A DNA stretch of 32,087 bases, from assembly GCA_964058805.1 (NCBI GenBank), contig CAXKVV010000557.1:1-32087 (forward strand), given 5' to 3'. Made by a program: the position numbers and the translations under genes. Numbering within the stretch: position 1 is the stretch's first letter; each line of letters starts with the position of its first letter. Below the pieces are notes generated by a model, which was given only the letters and a program-made list of their open reading frames with translations, was not told the origin of the DNA and searched no databases. This document shows, piece after piece, positions 19,680 through 30,090 of the stretch. Source of the DNA: Schoenoplectus triqueter (lineage: Eukaryota > Streptophyta > Magnoliopsida > Poales > Cyperaceae).

Positions 19680-20081
19680 GAGTTAAACTATGATGCTACA
19701 CGTAGTTAATGATCAAACTTGTGACGGACTCAAAAATATAATTAAATTATCTTTAAATTATGATTTATGTATTTCAATAAATTCTTTATATCAAAATATG
19801 ATGGGATAAAAAAATCCTATTTTTTTACTTTTCTAAGTATTAATTTTGAATTTTTAAAAATGATCTAGAAAATATATATTATTTTATTATTATTGTTGAA
19901 TCATCTTAAAAAAATAAAATGTGAATACTTAGAAAATTTAAAAAATAGGAAAAATTATATCCCATAATATTTTAATACAAAGTATTGATACCTATATATA
20001 AGATTTTGAGATGATTTACCTATATTTTTATATTCATAATAAATTTAATAATTAACTACGCATAACACCATAGTCTAACTC
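19680..20081. mobile_element. MITE with 9-bp TSD (Mutator-like)
   Basis: GAGTTAAACTATGATGCTAC on the left matches the complement of the right end, GAGTTAGACTATGGTGTTAT, and pairing continues through CGTAGTTAAT. An inner pair around AATACTTAGAAAA/TTTTCTAAGTATT lets most of the 402 bp fold. The flanks are TTTTAACAT (19671-19679) and TTTTAACAC (20082-20090), a 9-bp duplication with one mismatch. Nine bases and long arms point to a Mutator-like source. There is no ORF. Confidence 0.75.
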
Positions 20082-20531
20082 TTTTAACACTATATTATAC
20101 TAGGGGGAAAATGGCGTACATATAGGAGATAATAAGTACGCTAAAATGTAATTAAATGGCAGAGGTAGTTCCAATGGGATTCGGATTCGCTGTCATAAAA
20201 AAAAATATGACATTCTATTACGACCGTCAAATTGAATTAAATAGATCAGATTAAGAGAAGGAATTATTGAGTGGATTTCACCGTCAGTCTCAAATGACAA
20301 TGGTGCCCTGCAGCGGATAGATTTCCGGCTCCAATGGACTAAATGTGCCCTTTTCTACACGAAGGGCAAATTACCGGTCTGTTCTTTTGTTTCTTTTTTT
20401 TTTGTTTTTTTTACTCTCTTTTTCTGCCTTTTTTTTCCTTCTTTTTAACCGCCCTTCCACTCACTTCACCAAAGAGACAAAAAGCCTCTCCGTTACTAAA
20501 AATAAAAGATCCCTCAAGCTTGACTCCCATG

Positions 20532-21254
20532 CAGGGATGCAAATGGATTGGATACGGACGGATAATAGTAAAATCGTATTCATATTTATTATTATTTTTC
20601 AGATACGGATACGGATACAGATCGGATAATAAATGAATACGGATATAGATCGGATATTATCGGATACGGAATGTGGATACAAATATAATTCGGATAACTA
20701 AATAAAATAATTTATTATAAAAAATAATAACTTTGACATATCATAATTCGATCATAAAATTTAAAAATATTTCTTATATATAATATTCATGTAAAACAAA
20801 TCCTCCTAAAAACTGTAATAAAACATTATTGGTACTGAGACAATAAAATTTTATCTGGCGGCATCACACTGTTTAATATAGTCAATACAATATTCATATT
20901 ATTTATGGGTCATGTTCATTAATATTTAATATTTAATATAGTCAATATAATATTTATATTATTTATGGGTCATGTTTATTAATATTTAATTTTGTATTGG
21001 ATCAATACTTGGGCCATCTATATATATATGTCAAAGTCACGGATATCCAAAATTTTAAAACTTTTGGATCCGAATAATTATTTGTATCTGCATCCGTATT
21101 CAGTTCTAAATTTCATACCGTATCCATATCTGTATCCGTCAAAAAACATCTGTATCCATATCCAAAAATATCCGAATCTGAATATCTATATCAGTTAAAA
21201 TCTAAATTCGAATTCAAATATTTTTGCATAATATCCCATCCGGTTTCAACCCTA
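20532..21254. mobile_element. TAGGGRTG-type hAT-like element, copy 3
   Basis: The left end CAGGGATGCAAATGGATTGG faces a right end complementing to TAGGGTTGAAACCGGATGGG. The flanks CTCCCATG (20524-20531) and ATCCAATG (21255-21262) agree at 6 of 8 bases, an aged 8-bp duplication. Near both ends are GGATACGGATA or TATCCGTATCC words. Open frames inside are not conserved coding. A 60-bp tandem duplication lies at 20871-20990. Confidence 0.7.
20871..20990. repeat. 60-bp tandem duplication inside element copy 3
   Basis: Two head-to-tail units, 20871-20930 and 20931-20990, differ at four positions. All four are C-to-T or G-to-A when unit 1 is read against unit 2. Confidence 0.9.
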
Positions 21255-21377
21255 ATCCAATGCGTTTTGAATAAGTGCTTGTAGAACTAACCATATATTT
21301 TTTCTTCTAAATATATAGGTTCACATCTCCATATCTACTGTACGGCTATGAAAATCTGATTGCATGAATTACTCTTG

Positions 21378-21531
21378 GGCATTATAATTGTGGTAAACTA
21401 TTTCATTTAATTTTATGTTGTCAAGACCTCGTATTCGAATAAATCATCGTGAATTCATGATGATTGATGGGTAACTTTTGAGGCAATGAGGGTGAAACTT
21501 AGGGTGAAACTTAGGCATTATAATTGTGGTA
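21378..21531. repeat. 19-bp direct repeat, 135 bases apart
   Basis: GGCATTATAATTGTGGTAA occurs at 21378-21396 and 21513-21531. The second copy directly abuts element copy 6. Between them GGGTGAAACTTA is itself tandemly repeated near 21490-21512. Confidence 0.7.
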
Positions 21532-21659
21532 AGTTATCGACCCGATCTGAATTAAAATTTTTTTGACCTGAATTTAATCGGATCAGATTCAGGTCTGATA
21601 AAAAATAATAATATGATCCGAACCAAACACAACCCGAGCAACCCATTTGACACCCCTAC
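21521..21659. mobile_element. TAGGGRTG-type element, short GACCCG subtype (copy 6)
   Basis: The right end TTTGACACCCCTA is intact. The left end is worn (TTGTGGTAAGTTATCGACCCG). The interior has GACCCGATCTGA and AATTTAATCGGATCAG, as in the 22765-23125 element. At 139 bp it is an internally deleted copy. Confidence 0.55.
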
Positions 21660-21787
21660 TGAACTCTACTACTGGAGAGTATACTCCTGTAATTAAGATG
21701 GGAGGATTTTGGGTTGTGTGTCTTAATAATAGATATTTATTGCGATATTCCAAATGTACGCTGGTTTACAAGGGAAAGCGCATGATC

Positions 21788-22397
21788 TAGGGGCTGTAAA
21801 CTTATAGCAAAATATTTAATTTTATCCGTAATTTGATCTTAGAAATAATAAAAACTATTTGATTTGTATCTATATTTGAAGATATTTATATTAGTATATG
21901 TATCTCAAAAAAGTTAATGGATAAGAATACGATTTGACTATTATTTATCCGCTCCAATTGTTTAGCTATTATCTTTTAATTCAGATATTATCTGAAGTTA
22001 TCCGATTTGATTTTATCTAAAAAAATCTCAAAATATATTTTTAGATTAGATTTTTAATGTACATTACAAATCTAATTAAATTTATATTCAATTTGTGTTA
22101 ATGTATCATATTCTTTTATAATTCATTGATGCATTTGAACTAGTAATATAATAATAAGTATTTAACTTTTAATAATTAATATTTAATTTTTATAAATAAT
22201 AATTATATAAAAAATAATATATAATTATTTTTCAATGATATTTATTTAGTATCCGAAAGATATTTGTATTCATCATATCTATCGAGTATTGATTTTATCT
22301 ATATCCGGACTATTCCGAATTCGTAATAAAAAAATTATAATGAATGCAGTTATAATAAAATCATTATTCGTTGATATCCAATCCATTTATACCCTTA
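21788..22397. mobile_element. TAGGGRTG-type hAT-like element, copy 4
   Basis: TAGGGGCTGTAAACTTATAG on the left faces a right end complementing to TAAGGGTATAAATGGATTGG. It has internal TTATCCG, GATATTATCTGAAGTTATCC and ATATCCGGA words, with no ORF. The flanks share only GATC next to the left end and within the right flank, so a duplication is not proven. Confidence 0.6.
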
Positions 22398-22764
22398 CGT
22401 GGATCAAAGTCATCTGAACTCGCCGAATTGAACCATAAAAACATGTAGAGGGAGGGGGAGACGGAAACAAGTCTAGGAGCATGCTATTGGATGGTGGAGC
22501 ATAGTATTACTGTTTATTCGGTATCCGATGTCATAAAAAAAAAATATAGTGTCCGATGTCATAGCCATAATTTTCTAATCATATGATTTCATTTATATGG
22601 CCCAAAATTATGATGCGTTATATTATTAATTATCATAAAAAATTAAAATTAAAATTCCAAATTGCTTTGTCATATTACAGGATTTTTTTACAAGTTAAAA
22701 AATCGTTTTGTACTTAGTTTGGATTCAAATTCTTTTTTTATATAGAACTCTTATTGATATCTGA

Positions 22765-23125
22765 TAGGGATGTCAATTATTGACCCGACCCGATCCGATA
22801 TGATCCGAAAATAAATGGATCAGGTATGAGTTTGATTTTTTTATTCGAATCGGATCGGATCAGGTTCGGGTCAACCCGACCTGACAAGATTAATTATATT
22901 TTTTGAAGTAATTTTATGATTTAGTACTAATTATAAATTAATTAATATTTAATTGCTTATAATTATATAATAATATTTAATAAATATTTAATTATTTTAC
23001 ACGTGACCCGGTCGGGTCGGGTATGGGTCAAGATTTTTGAACCCGAATTTAATCGGGTCAGGTTCGAATCGGATCAAGAAAATTAATAAAATAATATAAC
23101 CCGACCCGACCTTTTGACACCCCTA
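22765..23125. mobile_element. TAGGGRTG-type hAT-like element, GACCCG subtype (copy 5)
   Basis: TAGGGATGTCAATTATTGAC on the left pairs with TAGGGGTGTCAAAAGGTCGG, the complement of the right end. The interior has GACCCGACCCGATCCGAT and CGGGTCGGGTATGGGTCA blocks around an AT-rich middle. The flanks ATATCTGA (22757-22764) and TTATCGGA (23126-23133) agree at 6 of 8, fitting an aged 8-bp hAT duplication. Confidence 0.75.
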
Positions 23126-23471
23126 TTATCGGATATGTATATTATTTTTTATATATCTTTCATGGAAATGAATATGCGCAAATCTGCTTTTGGTTCAATT
23201 TTTAGTACAATATTCTTTTGCACATGTATTATACTCATGTCATATCCACTAACACTAATTATAAGTGATGTTAGTATTATCTCAAGTATTTAGTATTTAT
23301 ACACGCTAGGGTACTGTGCAGAGTCAAATTGGATTGGATAGGTAATCAAAATCAAACACTACCTATATGTCACATTGACAGGTTCGAGTACAGTACGACT
23401 CAAATTATATTTAAAAGTAATCGTTTGGCAACCCATTTTTTGAGGCTCTATTCCGAATAGCAACACTATTC

Positions 23472-23746
23472 CAGTTTTTTTAATAATAATAATTATTAAA
23501 TTAATATTATTAAAAATAAGAGTGAAACTGTAAAATTTTAAATATACGAATGTCAGCGCGCCACAGCCAGTGACGCATTTGCCTACAAAACGTGTAGATG
23601 CTCATCTGTTTGTGTTTGTAAGAATTGATAGGGATTAAACGCGTCACTGCCAGTAACGCGCTGTCATTCGTATATTTAAAATTTTACAGTGCTCACTCTT
23701 ATTTTTAATAATATTACTTTAATAATAATTATTATTAAAAAAACTG
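23472..23746. mobile_element. Palindrome-loaded MITE, copy B
   Basis: The ends CAGTTTTTTTAATAATAATA and its complement are followed by arms nearly identical to those of copy A (TAATATTATTAAAAATAAGA, AAATATACGAATG). The flanks ACACTATTC (23463-23471) and ACACTATTG (23747-23755) give 8 exact bases or 9 with one mismatch. Only two diverged palindromic units remain at the inner edges of the arms (around 23557-23578 and 23637-23661). The middle is unrelated sequence. No ORF. Confidence 0.85.
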
Positions 23747-24000
23747 ACACTATTGCTAATCAGTTGCATGCGTCAAACATAAAATTAGAAGTGAGAAGAG
23801 AGACGGAAGATCAATCTTCTTGTATTTCAAGTGAGAGTAGGTAGATCTGAATAAAGGAGAGAATAGCAAAAAGTAAAAATAAAATTATAATTTTAACGAA
23901 TTAATTTGTCAAATTAATTTCAGACTAAGTAGAAGAGTCTGGAAGAGTGTTAATATGGTATACCAAGTTATAGGTGGTATATTGGATTAAATCTCGTCAA

Positions 24001-24360
24001 AATAGCGATTATTGTTTGATTATGTTGTATTATATTATAAATTATTATAATAATATTATTATATTATAATTATGATTATTATTTGATTGTGTTGTATTAT
24101 ATTATTATATTATGATTATATTATTAAAATTAAAATTATTATTATTATTTATTATTATTATTATTATTATTGTAATTATAATTATAATTTTTTATTATTA
24201 TATTACTATATTATGATTATATTTAGATTTTTATTAAATTATTATTATTATAACTATGAATATTATTATTTATTATGATTATGATTATGATTATTAGTTC
24301 ATTATTATTATTATTATTATTGTACTATTATTTTTATCATCATCATCATTGTTAGTATCA
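24001..24360. repeat. ATT-rich triplet microsatellite region
   Basis: Runs of ATT/TTA, ATG and finally CATCATCATCAT dominate about 360 bases. The long open frame here is a product of the triplet repeat and is not coding. A smaller ATT run lies at about 24600. Confidence 0.85.
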
Positions 24361-27300
24361 TAATTTTTTATATTTTAACTATTCTGATTAATAATTGTCA
24401 AATGATATTTTGGCTCTTCTAAATAATTAAGAATACCATTCTTCTACCGCTCTTCCAAAAAGACACTATTCTATCACTCTTTCAAAATTAACACTCTTCC
24501 AAATCTATTCCTTAATTTGTCAAACGAACCCAATATATAGAATAATGATTTTATAGCGGGTCATGACATTTTTTTTATTATGGTTATGTTATGATTGTAA
24601 TTATTATTATTATTATTGAGAGAAAGATGAGAGTCTAGTTATAAATTTTATTTTGTATTCATGGGGGCTTCTACCCATTACCATTTATCCTTTTGTCAAT
24701 AAGCAAACTTATAAAAAGCTGGAATTTGAGGGAAGATTAAAACAAACCGTGATGCAATTTAAATATATAAATTTTAAACATTTCTGTGGCTTTTAGAAAT
24801 TATCAATTGTTTCTGGTTTCCAAAGTAATTAAAAAAAATGAAACAAGAATATTCTACATTTTCGTGTTTTTCTAAAAAATATTTTCATAATTTAATGTAG
24901 ACTTTCAATTGGTGCATGTCATGCAGAAACTTAGGGAAATTTTATGTAGCCACCAATTCATGATGTACATTTCGTTGCGATGCCAAATTGACTGTTCACG
25001 CTTAGTCGCCATTTATTGTCATCATCTAATCTATATCTATACTGTTATATAAAGTAACTAAGAATTGAATATGTCCATTTTTTTATCAAGTCACAACAAA
25101 TTTTTTATAACTCAAAATACCACTCATCTAATAATTTACATTAATTTTGACTAATCAGACGAACATGATAGCGTCCATTATTCTATATTTCTCTCCATTT
25201 CTTTACCATATAGAAGGTAGGGAATTAAAGGTTGAGAGAAATCATACGAGATTATATCTGATATAACATATGTAATTGATCTTTTCCATATTAGAATGAC
25301 GTACATATTATCTTGTAATTTTTTTCTATATCTAAATAAAAAAGTTCGCTACAACGCGCAGATACAAAGCTAGTTATTTGAAAAGACAGTGAACTAATTA
25401 TATGAGTTGTTCTGCAACATACATATATATAGAAATAAAAAAATGAGTGAATCACAATCACTGATATGATATCAATTTGATCTCTCATCTATAATACAAT
25501 TTTTTTAAAGAGAAAATCATCCATAGAAAAATTTGCCTTAATATATTAATTTTTTGAAGTTACTATATAGTTAATGATTCTTTGACAAATTCTTTCGAAG
25601 GAAATTTGCTAATCAATAGAATACATGACATTAATTTATTTTGTTGCTTTGACTAAACTTAATAGTCAACATGACTGGGAAAAGAATAACCCCGTAATGG
25701 GTATCAAATTGTGAAGAGGAAACATGAAATAGAATTCACATTTTAGTGAAATCCTTTGATAGGAATGAAGCTGCAAAGAGGAAATGACATGATTTGATTT
25801 GATTTGATTTGATGAGAGTTGAAGAGGCCGAAATTGTGTGAAGAATTCCTATAAAAAATGAAGGTATTTGATAAGAAACACATTATTGCTGGTGAATTTC
25901 CTCTGTCGCCTTTCTTCTTCACATCCGAATGTAATTAGTTCATTTTTTTTCCGACAATAAATGCTTTCAATTCTTCTCTTTCCAACTTTTACAAATGTAG
26001 ATTCCTTCCTTCTGTTTCATTAATATCTCTGCAAATTAATTATCGTCATTCTTTAGCCTTTTGCTTCTCGAGATCTAGATGATGATCTTTCGTAAGAGAT
26101 TAACTTGGAACTTTATAGTTCAACTTCAAATTGATAGATGCTTATTTTTTTCTTTTCTAGATTAATGTAGTTGTATTTTTTAATTAATTTAGATTTTAAT
26201 TTTGAAACTTCTGAAAATCAGTGTTTAGTCTAATGATAAAATATAATGTGTTCTATAAGAGAGATCACATATTTAAAATTCAAATAAAAATTATTTTTTA
26301 TAAATAAACATTAAATTTTACGATTTAACTCTCATCTTTCCTATCAAAGAATTTTCAGCCATTTCTTCCAAACTACTTCAATTTTAATTAATATAATATG
26401 CACGGCTTGTTCTAAAAAAAATGAGACAGTTGCACGGATTGCCACGTGTCACCAGGGTTCGAGTGCTCCCCAACTGCCCGGTATGCAAAATTAATTATTG
26501 TTATCATTGAATGGCACCAAACAAAATCCGGGTTGTTAGCTTTACATTACATCTATTAATTAATTTCAATTAGCAATTGATTTGTTATATGCAGAAACTC
26601 TATGTTCTTTGATCCCGCAATATTTCCGTTCAGAGGTGATGGATATTATCTTTTCGAAGAGGGTAACTTAACTATACTTTATTGTGACAAAATTAATAAT
26701 TAAAAAACATGAATTCGAAATTCAACATCGTGGTAATGTTTTATATTATCTATGTATCATATTTTACCATAAATTAAGTAGTTTGGAATTTAATTGTCAA
26801 TTTGTCTATATATTTAATGAGGTACGTACAAATTTTCTTCCGGTACTGTTTTAAATTTAAATTTTATTTAATATATATTCTCTATATATGTTATAATTAA
26901 GTTCAGAACCTGAAATCGGATTAAATATCCTTTTATAATTATTTAAAATTGAAGGAATTGGTTTGGATTTCATCTAAAAGTGTGTCAGTTTTTTTATTTT
27001 ATTAATCTGTTTGCAACATAATTTAAATAATCATTAATTTCTAAATAGTTTCTCCCTTTATTATAATTCGTACTTTATCAACACAATCATCAACAAGAGA
27101 CTTCCAAAAAATTCAGTTACAATAATTTTAACTCCAAAGATTTCCAGAGTTTTCCGATGTGTTTGCAAATTGCAATTAGTCCATTAGTAAGTCAATTTGC
27201 AGGAACTCCTACTTGCGCATGACGAAAGAAATGATGCATGTCAACATGATGATGCAAATTAAATATATATCAGGTCCATATATGTGGACTTGTTTTCTTA

Positions 27301-28360
27301 AACAGTAATTTTTAAAACATGCATGTTGCTTCATTTTGTGGTTATCTTATTTGAACAGAGGAATAGTGAACTGTCTCGGTTCTTGTTGTACCAGTGCAAG
27401 TTGGTGTTTTGAGTGCAGAGCCAATTGGATGACTTCTTATCTCAAGGAAAATAAAATTTAATTAGCTTCTTCCTTTTTAATTAATCCCCCTTTCTCTGTT
27501 ATTTGAGTTTTTGACAATAGAGATGACATGATCAAATGGCTACAAGTCCACAAAGTTGGACTAATTATATGTAATCAGTTTAATTTATCCTTAGTTCCTT
27601 ATCCTTATTGGCTAAGAGAAAGATCCAGTTGCATTAATTAATAGTATACTTTTTGAATGAAGGTAGATTTAAATTTGGGATAGATTTCATGTTAAATGTG
27701 CTCCTGGCCAGATAACTATTTCTAAGGAAATCTCATTTTTTATTTATAATAATTAATTATATTTTTTATCAAACTATATTATACAACATCTTGCCATAAA
27801 TAATTTTGCACTGAAATCCATAAGCTTTTCATAATTTACCCAAATACTTAAATTTAATACGTACAATTCTCTCTCACAAACAAATTAATTAGATTAATAC
27901 CTTGTTGATTATCTGATTGATACTTTTATAAGTTTAAGATCTGATGCTCTTTTATTTGTGATCAATGTTTATTAGGAGATTTTTTTGTCAATTTTAACTA
28001 AAACTGATATCAGATTTATGCTTCTGATGTACTACTACCAAGTGGCTCACTATTTTTGTTGGGAAAAGAAATGAAAATTAACCTTTTGTAATTCTATATT
28101 CGGAATTAACTAGACCTAAAAAATTGAGATGAGTAAATATTAGCATTAACTGTTAAGGAATACATGTTAAGCTAAGAAAAGTTATCTTATGATAAAGTAA
28201 CATATCTTATTTTGAGAGCAGGCCATGAGCTTGAATTTTGAAATAAAAGATCTCTTAAAATATTTAAAGACGGTGATTTAGTTACATTTGTATTAAAGAA
28301 GGAAGTATTTTTTTTTTTATTTTAGTTGAACTCAAGTCAAGTTTATACATCATGTTGATG
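24361..28360. other. 4-kb AT-rich stretch without recognised genes
   Basis: I found no exon, RNA gene or element with clear ends. Small items are a (GATTT)n run at 25791-25813, a TATAAAAAATG at ~25850, and a CACGTG G-box at 26443-26448 within GCCACGTGTCACC. A diverged or lineage-specific short gene could be missed. Confidence 0.4.
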
Positions 28361-28368
28361 TATAATGT

Positions 28369-28705
28369 TAGAGGTGGCAATCGGACGGGTCGGGTCGGGT
28401 TCGGGTCAGTTTGACTTTTTAAAAGAAATCAGATTGGGCCGGATCGGATCAGGGTCAGGGTCAGGGTCAGGTCAATTTATATGTTGTGTTTTTTCAGATC
28501 GTTGATAGATTTCGATTGGATTAAAGGCCATTTGATCTCAGGTCGAGTTTGGGTCGGGTCGAGTCGAGTTCGGGTCGGGTCGGGTCGGGTCGAGTTCGGA
28601 TCGGGTCGGATCAGTTTGATTTTCTTAAAAAATTAGATCGGATCGGGTTCAGATCCGGACGGGTCGGGTGGGTTTCTCGGATCGAGTCGGTTTCTGCCAC
28701 CTCTA
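28369..28705. mobile_element. TAGRGGTG-type hAT-like element with GGGTC array (copy 7)
   Basis: TAGAGGTGGCAATCGGACGG on the left and TAGAGGTGGCAGAAACCGAC as complement of the right end share their first 11 bases. The flanks are TATAATGT at 28361-28368 and again at 28706-28713, a perfect 8-bp duplication that fixes both ends and the hAT assignment. The interior is a GC-rich array of GGGTC, GGATC and GAGTC pentamers, G-rich on the plus strand throughout. The perfect duplication makes this the youngest copy in the window. Confidence 0.85.
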
Positions 28706-28803
28706 TATAATGTAACAAGTAACAACCAATTATATTGGCTAGGACGATTAACGATATTGCTTTATTATTGTACGTTTATTTAATGCCAAATTGCAATTAA
28801 TTT

Positions 28804-28822
28804 TCTCTCTCTCTCTCTCTCT
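28804..28822. repeat. CT dinucleotide microsatellite
   Basis: About nine CT repeats. GA/CT runs often lie in plant promoters and leaders, but no gene is seen next to it. Confidence 0.85.
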
Positions 28823-29672
28823 TTTGACTTGAGATTCACACTTGCTTGTATTATTATCCGAATGAATTTGATCGATGCTGGACAGCTGGAGAGTTTCATG
28901 TGATTCACAGTTTCTCAGAGTTCTTGGGTACAGCAATTTGACTTGCAGTAAGTTATTTTCATTTGCTCGCAATAAGAGTCACATGATTTACTCCCCTGTT
29001 AGAGGCACTGTAATTAAAGTAGTAACAATCAATTTAAATTTGGAACGAAGGATGGTAGTAGTTCCATTCAATTGATTGCAACAAAATGCCTTTTTCTATT
29101 GAAAAATCAATATTTTTATTTTTTTTCCTGTTACCTCGTTTGATTCTTCCTTAATTTGCAAAATAAACTATTTTTTCATTGTTTTAGCCAAAAGATAAAA
29201 AAAAATAACTCTTAGGTTTCATTTCAATCTTCAACAAATGTATTGGTCAGAGATTTGCGAATCGAGGTAAAATTGATTGCTTTAGAAAATAGAATACTTG
29301 TATGATTGCACTTCCAGCCTTAAATGTATCAGTTCAAACTATGAAGATTAAGAAAACATAAATCATTCATAAATATGTATGATTTATAATATTTGTACTT
29401 AGAGCTTGCCTAACGCCTTTCTAATAATATTTCGGTCCTAAATACTTCTCAATTCAAGCTTCAAAATAACTAAAAAATATATTTTTTTAAATAGAATTTT
29501 CAATATTCTGACATATATTGTTTTTGTATTAATTATTAAAATTTTTGATTCCTTCAAATATCTTTAACCACATAAGTCACTGCTATTCATTAATATATTT
29601 ATTTCCTAAACAAAAGCAAACAAAAAAACAGAATATGAGCAATGGCTCATGTCTTGAGTCTTGATTCTTGAC
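28823..29672. other. AT-rich stretch without recognised genes
   Basis: Only short open frames with no family resemblance are present. Confidence 0.4.
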
Positions 29673-30090
29673 TAGAGGTGACAAAACATGATTAGATTTT
29701 ATAAATATATCCGATTTGATTTGAATCAGATTTAATAAATTTATCCGATTGAATTTGAATTAATCCAACTTTTTTTAGAAAGTTATATTAGCTTGATTTG
29801 ATTCAGATTTAACTTAATTCAACTGATTTGAGATCAAATAGTTTGTAATTCAACTAAAATCAATTTAAAATCTAAAAAAAGAACCAACACTCAAAAACTC
29901 GATCTGCTTGTCGGATGGATCGCTTGTCTTTGGAGAGCTTTTTCTATGAGGAGAACTTTACAGATTAATTTGAACGGCACGATTTAATCAGAACAGTTAT
30001 GAAAAAGGACAAACATAATTTTTAATATATAAACAAATATTATTATTAAATCATGAGCATTGATCGTTTTCCGTCGGATTACCACCTCTA
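29673..30090. mobile_element. TAGRGGTG-type element, ATCCGATTTGATTT subtype (copy 8)
   Basis: TAGAGGTGACAAAACATGAT on the left and TAGAGGTGGTAATCCGACGG as complement of the right end share eight terminal bases. The left half repeats ATCCGATTTGATTTGAATCA-type words. The right half (from ~29880) is unlike them, so the element may be chimeric or hold an insertion. No target duplication was found. Confidence 0.5.

Noticed and set aside
20343..20636. Two overlapping Phe-rich open frames on the plus strand
   Set aside because: The Phe/Leu runs come from poly-T tracts and the 3' part lies inside a hAT-like element.
24087..24278. Open frame rich in Tyr and Ile
   Set aside because: A direct product of the ATT/TAT microsatellite.
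23420..24533. A larger element with CGTTTGGCAA ... TTGTCAAACG ends enclosing the palindrome MITE and the microsatellite
   Set aside because: Only about ten bases pair, the inner sequences do not align clearly, and no target duplication was found.
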